Positions 24,443 through 36,479 of a stretch of 64,000 nt of DNA are shown piece by piece; within the stretch, counting starts at the first letter, position 1; each line of letters begins with the position of its first letter. Both the position numbers and the translations under genes were made by a program. The notes beneath the pieces are model-generated. The model was not told where the DNA came from, searched no databases, and saw nothing but the letters and a program-made list of their open reading frames with translations. Source of the stretch: Macropodus opercularis (taxonomy: Eukaryota > Chordata > Actinopteri > Anabantiformes > Osphronemidae). Location: contig CM061109.1 of assembly GCA_030770545.1 (NCBI GenBank), positions 2,046,001 to 2,110,000 on the forward strand, written 5' to 3'.

Positions 24443-26272
24443 GGTTTAAGGGATGCTGCTGTTGTTCTTCTGTTCTGTTCTTCTTTTGGTGAATGCTGTC
24501 GGTAGCTGGAGGACTCTTGCTGGCAGTTAGATGTGTTTGGTTATTATTTTCCAGTAGCATCTCCTTCCAAACTTCTCTTGGAATAAAACATTTTATGCTA
24601 ATACCACAGTAACACTAAACGGACGTATGCTCTTAATAAGCTGCCCTGGCGCGTTCACCCTTTGAGGCAGCGTACGGATCGCGACCTCCTCTCATCCTGG
24701 ACCAGCAGCAACATGCGTCATCTCCATCCATTCGAATTTGTCACATTACATCTACCTTTTGTTAAAGGAGAACGGTAATAAAAAGAGGTCAACTATAACG
24801 TGGGGCGATGAAGCTCACGCTGCCAGCATCTGTGAGAATTCACCCTGTGTTTCGTGTCGTTTGAAGCCTCCCTGCCTGAGCGGGTGTGATGTGGGTCATC
24901 ATGTATGGTTACACCCAGGTCTGTCTTTCTGTCAACCCTCCCATCTTCATTCAGCTTGTTCATTTGTCTAATTACAATCACCATTTGTAATTAGAGAAAG
25001 TTTGCTTGCAGCAGTAGTTTGTTCTCTAGTTTCTTGTCGTTTTCATAGTTTTTCATGCCTATTTTCAAACTGTATTTATTCCGGCTTTGCAGTGTTTTGT
25101 TTGTTTCTTAGTCAAAGGTTTGTTTTTCTTTCTAGTCCTAATTGTTTCCACACTAATTTTTCGTTCTCATTCATTTCTAAATGATAGTATTTATGTTTCT
25201 GCTTTGTGCATTGACTTTTACGTTGACATTCTGTATTTTAAGCTGGTGGTTAAATATTTTCCTGGTGAAACCAAACCCTTGTTTGTAGCGAGTTCTGCCC
25301 TCTGCTGTACCCACTGTTTGTTTAAGTCTTATAAGAAGTGTTTCAATTACTGGAATAATTTTCTGAGACCACCGACATACTGGAGAAAACGTTTTCACAT
25401 TCTCACTCTATTCTTTTTATTTGCAGGTAAATGCATGAAAATAATGTGTCTGTGAATGTAATTCCAACCCTAAGTTAACTTACCAGCGTTTTCTGTTCTC
25501 GTTAATATTAAACTTGCAGTTTTATGTTGTTTCTGTGACTGAACTACGTATGAACGAACAGTTTTTGTTCTGATCTTCTCTGTCAGGATTCCATCTTCTC
25601 CCAAGCCACCAGTGAAATCCCTCTGACCAAGGCCAGCAATTAACACCAGATCTTGCTCTGTGGACCTGTCTCTGGCTGCTTCCCACCATATGCCCAGCCC
25701 CCTCCTGTGTAGCTGTGAAAGGACTGCGAACACATCAACCATCTCAACCGAAAACACCTTGGCTCACGACATCCCACCCCTCCCCTCTACCCTGGGCTGC
25801 AACCACCATGCTCCCAGTGCTCCCACCCTGCACTTGTCCTTCTGGTTACTTCCTAGAAACCACACGTATGTATGTCTAGTCTGAGAAGTTATATTTTGTT
25901 GCTGCTTCTTGTCCTTTGGTCTTTTGTCTCTGATCATTGTTTGTTCATTAATAAACAATTGAACATATTGTTTTATTAAACACACTGAGATGATGTTGAT
26001 TAGTGTTTTAGAACATAGTAAGAAACAAACACATGAACATTTTTTTTTTTACCTTTTCACGTGTTAAATCTTATTAAACTTACAGATCTCAACTAATATG
26101 GAACAAAATGAATGTTTTTTAGATTTGATTTTACATTTTTATTTTATTTATTTATTTTATTTTTATTGAGTTGAACAGCACTGTTTGACACTTAAAATCT
26201 TATCGCTATCTAATAATTCACTATAACGTTGCATATGACACTGACAGCCCAGCAGTGGTGTGAAGAGGTCAA
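24443..26272. other. Unassigned DNA, T-rich in part
   Basis: The stretch 25000-25500 is T-rich with GTTTGTTT words, like sense-strand decayed LTR/leader material. The stretch 25560-25980 is C-rich and then ends with ATTAATAAACAATTG-type polyadenylation-like sequence. Together these may be a degraded LTR element, but I cannot fix its ends. A (TTTAT)n-like low-complexity patch is at 26137-26167. Confidence 0.3.
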
Positions 26273-26559
26273 TTAACCCTGGTGCAGCCTTTGAGGGGTC
26301 AAAATGGAAACAGGGGCTCAAAGCTCAAAAACCACACAAGGGTTGGATAAAACAGCCGCAGACAGACGATAAACCACAACACGCTTCATCTACATGAACG
26401 GTTGGATGAACTTGTTCATCATAGACCCACACGTGTTCATTGGTTGGATGTAACACCCACCAAGGCTGTTTGATCCAACCCTGGTGTGTTTGTGAGCTTT
26501 GGCGCCTCCTAGTTTACAGTGGGGTCGTTTTGACCCCTTGAAGGCTGCATCAGGGTTAA
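26273..26559 (+). mobile_element. TTAA-flanked piggyBac-type MITE, copy B (287 bp)
   Basis: It is in the same orientation as copy A. It begins TTAACCCTGGTGCAGCC and ends GGCTGCATCAGGGTTAA. A second nested inverted repeat pairs 26333-26348 (CACACAAGGGTTGGAT) with 26473-26488 (ATCCAACCCTGGTGTG), so nearly the whole element can fold into one hairpin. The centre holds GATGAACTTGTTCATC and the E-box palindrome ACACGTGT. Of the four copies this is the most complete representative. Confidence 0.88.
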
Positions 26560-29525
26560 ATGTGCAGGTTGGTTTTACACAAGAAGGTTCAATACATACC
26601 GTATTAATAAGTTTTATTCATGTCCTGTAGACTGTGTATGTCCAGTATAAATGTTTTCCTGTGTGTTTTACCTGGTGCACTTCTGGTTCCTTCCAGACTC
26701 TTATTTTGTTTACTTCACTTCCTGTTTGTCCCCTCTTTCGTTGCACTTGGCAAATATAATTATTTAATTATTCAGAAAAGATTTAGCATACTATTAAAAT
26801 TGTCACTGTTGAATAAGCTAATGAGGAAAGCAGGATGTCCTGTGTCGCACCAGGAGCAGAACGATCGTCTGCACAGAACATCTCACCGTAAGAGGCAGAG
26901 TCTGAGCAGTTTCAATCTTTCTGGGCTGCGTCACGGTGAAGCACCAGCTAACCTGCCCGTGGAGTTGGTGCTGATCTGTGGTTTGCTGTTCTTCCTCTTG
27001 GCGTTTTCTGAATCCTGTTTCTTTTGAGCGTCCGTCCCATGCTCATCACCTGGACGCACACAGCCGCTGGCCGAAGCGTGAGGCAGATGTCCTCTCTGTC
27101 TCCTTGATATACATCCATGTACATAGCTACACGCGGTGAGTGCTGATGTGTGTGTGTGTCAGTAGAACATGTCCGACCCACACAAGGTTCACAAGCTGGC
27201 CCGACTGTCATCAGTCTTGCTCTGTAACCTTGCTGACCTTGTTTCTCCTCCCTGGCGTGCTCCGGCAGCGAGGCGGGCTGGAGCAGAGGGCCAGGTGTTG
27301 TGAGTTAGAGAACGTCACTTCAATAACATCGATGCAATCAGAACCTTTCGCTGCTCACGCAGCGGTGTGGCTCCTCAGCTGAGAGGTGCGAACAGCCGGT
27401 CACAAATGAGTTCGCGTACATGCCTCATCCATCATTCCGTTCACTCGCTCCCTTATTTTCGTACTTTCTTTCTTTCCGGCTCACGCAGTCATGTTGCATA
27501 CTAGCTGGATAAATGCCACATTAACAACTACAAGATGGAGAACGAGATAAATCTGTTTCGCTTCCTGTTTCCCTTCGTAGCGACTTTTATTGCTTCCTTT
27601 ACAGGGCTTGAGGTCGCAATTAGCAGCTTGATTAAAGAAAACTTGGTGGTTTTATAAATGGCCGTCACGCGCATCAGTACTGGGGTCAAGTGCCGGAGAC
27701 TTTACCGTGAGAAACACAACCGCAGTCTGAGACACGCTGTGGTGCGGGTCACTTGATCATTGTGCAGGGGTGGTGTCAGCTTGATTTGTAGATATGTGTG
27801 CACCTGATCGCTCGCTCAGCTCTGGCATGTCCTGGTATTTAGTTCACAGTAACGCGTCTCTGTTGCATTTGTGGTCGTGTTTTTATGCTTTTGCATTTGC
27901 AGCTCGTGAGCTCGTGGCCTTGCACCACGGTGCATCCTAAGGACAAGTAAGGGATAAATGAACCATGGAGGTAGCAGTGGTTTTTACTGTTTTTTTCCAC
28001 CTTCCGTCTTTTTATTTTCCTGAAAGGTTAAGTGCACTCACTCATGGTCGATTTTCAAATCAATAAAGTGGATATCTCCCATGCAGGAAGAATTCTAGCA
28101 GTAACGCATTACATATTCTGCACACACAGGCACAAACTTGCCTCCGCACACGTCCAAGCATACAGAAAGTCTCATGCTCTCGCTGTGTCTGTTTCCTGTT
28201 TGGAAATTGATATCACGGCCCTTCACGGAAGCTCGGAGGAGGGCGGTTCAGACGAGGCGAGGGCAGACTGAGTTATGTTCCGTTGTCAGAGATGACAGCC
28301 ATCAGGGCTGCTAACTCACATTGTTTCATCTTACATCATCCGCCTCCCCTTCACTGTCATGTATGTCACTTATCGAAAGACATTTATTTAGAGACGAGAG
28401 AAAGAAGGGATGTTTTAAAGACATTTTTCATTAATGTCATCTCTGGCAACATTTATAGCAGCCGGAAAGGTACAAAGGAAATAAATAAATTAGATCTTGC
28501 CAAAAGGAAAAAATGCTGTACACTCTAAAGAGGCTCTCGAATTAGAAATAAATGTATAAAATATATTCATTTCCTCATCTGCTTGATTTCTATATTCACT
28601 TAATATGTTGGGTGCTGGCAGTTAATTACGTCACAGTTTCCCATGCCCTTCAGTGCCTGATCAGTGCCACAGTGCACTCATTTGGCTGCGTTCCACTTGG
28701 CATTGGCAGCGTAATGGCTGATGCGGCTGGGATTTAAATGAGGCGCAGGCAACGTAAGGAAAGATGTTTAATCCCTATTAGCTGATGAAACAACAACATA
28801 ATGTGAGGATGCTGTGGAAAGCTGTGGAATGTCAGCGCATGACGCTCGGTTTAGCTTAGTCAACACAAGTCAAGTTTAAAAAGGGATTCATTTGTCTCTC
28901 TAGAAGTTTCTGGTCAGACACAGTTTGAGATTGGCTCGTTTCTGCATTAAACCCATTACCCTCTGTGGCTGGACGCTACCATATGACCCGCATACAGTGT
29001 GTTTACTGCAAGTAATTTACAGAACACACTGCAAAACACGCCTTTATATACACAGTTTTTCTTTGCATTAAAAAGTATCTTTGTTTACACTGTGAATTAT
29101 TAAACCTGAAGGGCTGGTTGAGTATCTGAGAATCCAATTCCTCCCACACTCTCTGCCTTGTGTATGTACTGGCACCGTACGCACAACAGACTACACAATC
29201 TAACTATATTTTGCCCAAGGTGACAAAAACGAAACCAGAGAGGATTGAACGAAAATAATAAAGTTTTTATGTTAGTATCTAAAAAAAAAACTCTACAGTC
29301 CCCAACAAAGACATTCACACAGCTTGTCAGAATAACACTCTTCTGTATTACTGTCCATAATACTAATAATTCATAATACAAATAAACTGTGATCCATACA
29401 ATACAACAGCTGGGTATTCAGTCAATTTTTATAAGATTATACATTCATTTCTCATATTATTTACCTTCCGAGAATGTGTAAAAAACCATCCAGAAACTCG
29501 TTACTGCCCTGTCTGAATACGCAGC
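26560..29525. other. Unassigned noncoding DNA
   Basis: No supported gene. The block around 28600-28760 is repeat-free and has the moderate base composition of possible regulatory DNA, but nothing specific can be claimed. Confidence 0.4.
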
Positions 29526-29527
29526 GA

Positions 29528-29850
29528 CTTGCAAAAGTATTTATACTTTTACAAGTTTTGTTATGTTACAGCCACAAACATAAATCACTTTTATGAGAAT
29601 TTTATGTGATAGACCAACACAAAATGAGTGAATAATTCTGAAATGAAAGGAACATGATGATCAAAGTTTTTACAAATAAATGTCTGAAGAATATGGCCTG
29701 TATCTGTTTTCATCCCCTAAATTGATATTTTCTAGAACCACCTTTCGCTGCAATTACAGAGGCAGGATTACTGGGGATGTCTGGATCAGCTTTGCACATG
29801 AAGAGAGTGATATTTTTCCCATTCTTCTTTTCTTCCTGCATTTCCAATCA
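29528..29850 (-). mobile_element. Terminal fragment of Tc1/mariner-like transposon, family 2
   Basis: The top strand starts with TTGCAAAAGTATTTATACTT and includes TTTTATGTGATAGACCAACA, the subterminal region of a well-known fish Tc1-like element. It continues into the antisense of the transposase C-terminal region (GAACCACCTTTCGCTGCAAT, CAGCTTTGCACATGAAGAGA, CCCATTCTTCTTTTC). It stops where the copy at 7480 begins, so the two relics cover complementary parts of one family. No intact frame. Confidence 0.75.
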
Positions 29851-30170
29851 CGCTATTAGCCACATTTCCAGCATAGCTCTGCGCATCCTGGGATAGGAAC
29901 ATAAACGGAACCATATCAAGACTACGTGTATGCAGAATAAACGTGTTCCAGCTGGGTGCTGAGCCTGGATTGTCTTTGTAATCCCCAGTCTTTACCTGAA
30001 GTTCTTTTTTCCCCACACGTTAGCACATTCACCCTCTGCTTTTTCTTTTTTTTTACATTTTTCACTCTCTGCTTGAGTAGGAGGAGAACGAATAAGAGCC
30101 TGGGGCGGGCCACCTGTGCTGTTGTGTTGTACGTTGCGTAAATCAGTAATCAGTGAAATTAACTTATGCG
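29851..30170. other. Unassigned DNA
   Basis: Nothing recognisable; a T-rich run at about 30045-30062. Confidence 0.4.
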
Positions 30171-30188
30171 TGTGTGTGTGTGTGTGTG
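30171..30188. repeat. (TG)n microsatellite
   Basis: Nine TG dinucleotides, followed by further imperfect TG-rich sequence. Confidence 0.85.
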
Positions 30189-33100
30189 GGTGTATGCGTG
30201 TGTTGGTGAGAGAGACAAAGAGAAGGTGAGAGCGAGTAAAAAGAGAAAGATGTGTGGAGCAACGGCTACAAAATGTTGGTGAGATTATTCATCGCATATA
30301 CTCGTGTGTTCCCACAAATGCAAAAATCCATTGTTACACACTGGTGCACATTACATAGATTGTGTCATCATTTAGCATCAGCAGCAAACCACTGAGGTTT
30401 TAGAATAAAAAACAATGTTGTAGCATGTTGTCAGCAATGCAGTAAAGAATCTTTCAGTTTCTCATTTATGCTGTTGAGTCTCTGAAATACATGGAACAAA
30501 TGTTAATTAGACATTATAGTTTGCCTTTTTAATTGCTTAAATGACTTGTGTGAGTGTTTATTTACTAGTGATAAGTTTGGCTGATTAACAATCCACATGC
30601 TCCATTTTCATATCGCACAATCTTCCTTGCTCTGGGGTGTTATGGGTTAAAACAAAGATCTAATCTATACAGATCATGCTGTGTTGCCTGTGTTTGTTTT
30701 GGAGTCCAGAATGCCTCACCTCGTTGTTTTCATGTGAGTCACGTAACATGCGTCCTCCAAGGCGTTAGGCAAAGCTCGCTTGTTTTGTGGTTACACCAGT
30801 TGGCTTGTGCGTGTGGTGCAGTGGTTCACTGGCGCAAGGACCTGCCAGCACTGGAACGGCATTCGAACCAGTCTGTCACATGTGTGTTTGGATGCCGACC
30901 AGACTTTACATCGACCTGCCAAAGGAGATGCGCTGCCTCAAGCGTGTCCGTCAGTGGGATGGTCAGCTGTAGTAGTATTTCGTGATGGTTTCAATTGTTC
31001 CTGTCGTGCAAAGTTTAAGGCCCTCGGTTTGAATTGCTTTGCAGTTTCTCTGTCTTCTGTCCTCAAGGCTGCAGACCTGCGATTATAATCAGCAAAATGG
31101 AAGACACCTGGGCTCAGCATTGCCCCTCACATATAAGGCTGAGCAACAACCAATTTCAGGGTCTACAAGCAAAATACGCGTTGTAATAACATTAAAGGTT
31201 CACATGCGTTGTGGGGCACTTTGGATTAATACACCCACTGTAACAGCCACTATGAGTAAAGTCGAGCCCAGTGTTCTGCTTCAAACTGGCTTTGTTCCAC
31301 CAAAACTAACTCGTTTCATTATTTTACATTTGATCAATACGCCTGATGTAAAAACAGCAAAGCTAGTTGTGTTTTGGCTGAGGCTCTTGCAAACAGGCAT
31401 ATGGTGCTGATTTCAGGAAACCTGTATTAAGTAATTACCCGCAGAGATGGTGCATGCAGCACAGTATGCACCATGGATGTGATAAGTGTGATTAGTGAAT
31501 TTGTGATCAGACGTGATACAGTGTGTTTGTACATGTTCTTAGGAGACGCCTGTCGTCTGTCACATACATGTCGACACATACAACAGCTGAAGAAAATGGA
31601 AGCAACACATTTATGTTGTGGCGTAGGTCTTTCTTAGACACGGCGATAATAACTTTGCAGTGGACAGAATATAATTATAAGACACAAACGCAAATCTTTT
31701 TTTCAGATTAAAGCAGTTAAAAAAGCAATGAGTGGGAAACTCGCTTAGTTGGCGTCGTTATAGTCGAGTGCTTTAACCACCGGACAGTTGGAGGAAGTAG
31801 TGATTCAGATTTCCTACGAGTGTATGGAAATGACACAGGACACGAGACAAGGACATTTATCTCAGCTTCGTGCTTAACAATCGCCACATTTCACCACAAC
31901 GTGAGTCTGTCTGTCTGCAACCAACGACCAACGCATGAAGCCCAAACGAAATACAGGTTATGACAGCAGACGTCATAGACGATGTGACGCCTCCTACGTA
32001 AACTCTCCCTTAAATCGGTCGTAATATGTCCATATTCTAACATCTGATAACTAAATAAATACTGAACAGAAATCCTTGCTACTTGGACTATGAGCGTAAG
32101 CCGATCGCCACCTACAGGTCACTAAGACGTGACACATGCTGCGTGTCGGCAAAAATGACGCAGAATTGTGGTGGAGGAAGACATTTTGAAATAATTCAAA
32201 TTTGTGGCTCACATGTGCTTCAAACTCTGGGGAAACAGAGTCAATCAGTTTACCTAATGCAATATTAGAAGAGAATGTTTTTTGTGTATTAACCACCGGA
32301 CTTTTTCAAGTCGCTCAAGGCCAGAGCTAACTTCAACAATCACGTTGTTTTTTGTCCGTTTCTTTATCTTAAGTTTTAGATTAATTTTAATAGGACAGTG
32401 ACAGGTCATATTCTGCAAGTCTGAACTGTCTCGAATCTTCAAGTACTTACAAATACTCATCATGCTTCTAATCATAAACAGCTGTTTGAAAACAAAAAAC
32501 AGCTTTGTGTCTAATTTGGCTACAAGCATTTGAGTGAATGTATTTATCTACAGGAAAACACAGATAGGAACATTTGTAAGAAAGAGTCTGTGAATGTAAA
32601 AGGAATTTAAACGACCACTCAGCTAAGCTGGTGAAAACTGGCTCTGGTTTATTGTGCTGCACAATAAGTACCGTTTGAAGCACATTATGTTCGACTGAAC
32701 GTGACTACAACCGTGTATATATAGGGAAACCAGTCTGAAGAGCGAGTAGTGGATAACCAAGCGTTTCAAACTATCTTCTGTGTGTAACCGTACCTAAATA
32801 GAAACAGAGAAATGAATAAAGCCTGATTGTTCACAGCACCTTGCCCTTAATATTAGACATTTTGAATCCCATTCATTGTGTATGCAGACAACAAAATTGT
32901 ACATTTCTGAAAAGCATATAATAACAGTACTGCATTTGTGAAGCAGCTGAACTGCACATTTAGCCTTAATTGCAGGCCAGCTGAAGCGCAGGTTGACAAC
33001 AGCTTGCTGAAAGAAATCAAGCAGCGAACAGACATCTGGTCTTAGTGTACACGCAGTAGCAAAAGGCCAATGGCAAGACGAGTCCATTCCCATCACACAG

Positions 33101-33810
33101 TAATATGTGTAATGAGAAGTCAAGCACAACCCAAAACTACACGTGAAACAAAAAGAGGAATTACATTAAAAAAATGAAACAATGACCCACAGCTACAGAA
33201 ATGCCAGGATAAGATTCACTGTTTCATGTTCTTCATATTGTGCATGTTCCACTTTCATTATTCTGCTGGATGCATCCACCTCATTTTAATTATGTGAAGC
33301 CTTTAGGTGGAGGCTTCTTCTTTGTCCTTTTCCTTTCATTTCTTCTACTTAGGAGACATATCACATTGTCTCTCTCTCGCCCTGGAATCTGGCTAATTTC
33401 AGTTTGCTCACCATCTTGTCATATGGAGCTAATTGCATGGTTAAGCCCAAATTACAGCTCTCCCTCCACGAGTGATAGTTATAGAAGGACGGGAAGCTGT
33501 TTCCCCCACACCACCGCTCAGTGTTCAACCATCTAAAAGCACATATTATAAACCAGGGGGAAAGAAACACAATAACTTGAATATTTCTTAATATTTATTT
33601 GAAGTGTTTCTACTGATGGGTTGATGGTCTGTGGCACATCCAGACAAGACCTGCATCTCTCCTGTTGTTGTTTAATTGCACGGCCATTGGAGAGTGAGGA
33701 TGGGTAAATCTATCTGGAATCTCTTTCACCTCATCATCACACATTCTTACACGAGCACATTTGGCATCTCAACACACTCCCAGTGGCACAAAGGCACATA
33801 CTGTACTGTA

Positions 33811-33811
<1 letters not shown>
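30189..33811. other. Unassigned noncoding DNA
   Basis: No supported gene. A possible decayed SINE head lies at 30815-30880 (GTGCAGTGGTTCACTGGCGC and a later CATTCGAACCA), and a TGGTTAAAGCACTCGAC-like antisense piece at about 31757-31790. Both are too weak for separate calls. The block at 33245-33560 has the look of conserved regulatory DNA (several TAATT/AATTA cores, no low complexity). Confidence 0.35.

Positions 33812-33841
<30 letters not shown>
33812..33841. repeat. (CA)n microsatellite
   Basis: About fifteen uninterrupted CA dinucleotides. Confidence 0.95.
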
Positions 33842-33843
<2 letters not shown>

Positions 33844-33951
33844 GGAGCATCAGCTAAGTTATATCAGGTCTGCCTGGTGAAAAAGGTCAAGTGTCTGGTC
33901 TGTCAGGTTTTTTTGCCAGACATGCTGAATGCTGAATACAAAGTCTCTCTC

Positions 33952-33968
33952 TGTGTGTGTGTGTGTGT
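33952..33968. repeat. (TG)n microsatellite
   Basis: A short TG run about 110 bp after the CA run, on the same strand. Confidence 0.85.
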
Positions 33969-34254
33969 TTAAATTCTAATCATATAAATGTCTTTAGTCC
34001 TTCCCTATTCAGATAATGACTGCTGAACAAAAATCACAGTAACAGAGCTAAAGAGCCAGAGGCATTAGCCAGAAGGTGCCTCTGATAGTTTATCACTCTA
34101 AGCAGACCTCTGGAACCGCTGACAGACCATGAGCTAAACATCAGGCGGCTCTTATAGCTAGACATTAAAAAAACAACATTTGATTCAGTGTGAAAACGTG
34201 GTACGTAGGTACATAAAGGGCAGGATGTGCGTTGCCTAAATGTTCTGTTCTCTC

Positions 34255-34373
34255 TTCTGTATCCCTCAGTCGTGGCAGATGGCCGCCAACCTGAAGCCTG
34301 GTCCTTTTTTTAAAAGGCATCTTTTTCCTTTCCACTGTCTCCTAGTGCTCGCTCAAGAACAATTTGTTGCGTT
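34255..34373 (+). mobile_element. L2-type LINE 3' UTR fragment, interrupted by MITE copy C
   Basis: GTCGTGGCAGATGGCCGCCA at 34269-34288, followed by CCTGGTCC and TTTTTCCTTTCCACTGTCTC and TAGTGCTCGCTCAAGAACAA, is the teleost L2-type 3' UTR core. It stops at the TTAA of MITE copy C. I do not find a convincing continuation after the MITE. Confidence 0.6.
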
Positions 34374-34658
34374 TTAACCCTGGTGCAGCCTTGGATGGGT
34401 CAAAACGACCCCACTGTAAACTAGGAGGCGCCAAAGTTCAAACACACACAAGGGTTGGGTCAAACAGCCTTGGTGGGTGTTACATCCAAGCAATGAACAC
34501 GTGTGGGTCTATGATGAACAAGTTCATCCAACCGTTCATCTAGATGAAGCGTGTTGTGATCTATTGTCTGTCTGCGGCTGTTGTATCCAACCCTTGTGTG
34601 GTTTTTAAACTTAGCCCCTGTTTTCATTTTGACCCCTCGAAAGCTGCACCAGGGTTAA
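34374..34658 (-). mobile_element. TTAA-flanked piggyBac-type MITE, copy C (285 bp)
   Basis: It is in the reverse orientation relative to copies A and B. The ends are TTAACCCTGGTGCAGCC and a matching GCTGCACCAGGGTTAA. The central TGATGAACAAGTTCATC palindrome and the ACACGTGT box are kept, as is the near-palindrome GGTCAAAACGACCCC next to the left end. It sits immediately after L2-type LINE sequence. Confidence 0.87.
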
Positions 34659-36250
34659 GTCTGTGTACTCACACACAACTGTTACAACATTTCCACTGTT
34701 GTTTTTTTAATAAACACTGCGTGAGGATTCACAATATGGTTGAATGTGGTTAAACACAATTTACATATATTACAGACATATTATGAATAATTCATGTGTG
34801 TTAGCTGCCTTTAGTAGAGATCGGTAAAGGCTCTCAAATGAAAAAGGTTTCCAAGTTATGCAAATGGTTTCCTTTGGATGGTGGAGTTTGACCACAACAA
34901 AACCCACCCGGTTCAAAAACACCACAGACAGTAACAGACTCAGATGCTGACGCACTAGAGGCAGGTGCTGGGTGAGCAGGAAACGTTTAGTCACTGTTCA
35001 GACTGGTGATAGTGAACGAGAGCTCTCTGAATAAGAAACAGGCCGTGGACACGGTCAAAACTACATCACAACAAAATCACTGCCAAAGCAGGAACTAACA
35101 AGGTGAACATGATTCACTAAGCTAGACTGACTGATAACAATGATCAATGACAGGCTGACAAACTGACTGATTTACCAAATAAAGTAACAAAAGCTACTGG
35201 TAAAGCCAATAACGGACTCTGAACTGTAGGTGTGAGAGTGAGCAATAAAAGAAAAAGAGGCTTTTCTTGGTGTCTTTAAATTATACTAGTTTTACTTTTT
35301 CAAGCATGTTGCCAAGCCACGAGGAATTTTATTCTGACCACCAACTTGGATGTAGGCAATTAGGGATAGAGTTCTGTTGACTTCTGCTATGTTTATGGAC
35401 ACTGAAATGTGAAGCGCTGAAACTTCGAACCCATCCCCTTAGTGTGGATGTACATTTCTCCTCTACATACTATTACAGCTTCCTGCCATATGTTAAATTT
35501 TCCAAGCAAACAAGCTTTGCCCGACTGTACGACTGTAAAAACGCAGCTTCGTGGCAGATCTGTGTGAGACAATGGGAGTTTGAGTCATTACATCGATTGG
35601 ATTTCATACAGTGAAAATAAAGACACTATAAATCAGCCAAAAGCTGCAGCATGTAATTAAAACATAATGAGCTTCAGATGTTTTCCTACATTTCAAGACA
35701 AATTGGCAGGTTTAATATAAACTAGGTTTTATCTTTACAAAAAAGTAACACACTGTAGATCCTGCAGATAGATAAGAAATGATTAATAGATGTTATTCTT
35801 AAGTAAACAATACTTCACTGTTTAGCAACACATAACATTCCTTTCAACCGACCTAACAAAACACGTTATTCGCCTGCAAAATGACATATTTCCAATTTGT
35901 CACTTGGTCACATGGGTTCACTTACATCTGTCCACATCATCTGCAACATATTGGCACATACATTGAATTAAAACTCATATTAGACTGTACAGTTTTTAAT
36001 AATAAATAGAACAACAACAAAAGAAAAAATAGACACGAAAGAATAAATAGAAATGTTTGTTGTTTATTTGTAATATATTATTGTACTTATTATCCAGCTT
36101 TGGAAATTATCCATTGAATTGAAACTCAAAGTATATTGGAGTTGACACCATCTCTGGTAAGTCAGGTTTGCAGAGTCTCACTGTAAACTGTTAGATACTG
36201 TCGCTAGTTTTTACACTTTGCAGTCATTCATCAGTCTCCTACCGCTTCTT
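34659..36250. other. Unassigned AT-rich DNA
   Basis: The part 35030-35260 is A-rich with ACAAACTGACTGA-type words, like the degenerate antisense LTR-like tracts elsewhere in the window. No gene. Confidence 0.35.
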
Positions 36251-36252
36251 CA

Positions 36253-36350
36253 CGCACACACTCACACCTACAGGCAATTTAGAGTTTCCAAGTAGCCTCA
36301 CTGCAGGTCTTTGGGCTGTGGGAGGAAGCCGGAGACCCTGTAGAGAACAA
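36253..36350 (-). mobile_element. tRNA-derived SINE body, antisense fragment
   Basis: CACACTCACACCTACAGGCA, AATTTAGAGTTTCCAAGTAG, then GGTCTTTGGGCTGTGGGAGG and AAGCCGGAGACCCTGTAGAG are the antisense of the body of a widespread teleost tRNA-derived SINE. Head and tail are missing. Confidence 0.7.
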
Positions 36351-36479
36351 AACAATCCTCCATGATGCTGATCAGGCGTTTGTCATGGAGTTCGTGGGGG
36401 GAGGGACACCTCTCAGCAGCTCTCACTGTACTTTACACTATACAACCTGGTTCAGAGCGTGTGGACTGAACCAAGGAGG

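Noticed and set aside
30815..30880. Possible tRNA gene or SINE head (GTGCAGTGGTTC ... CATTCGAACCA)
   Set aside because: A- and B-box-like words exist but no cloverleaf can be drawn and no SINE body follows.
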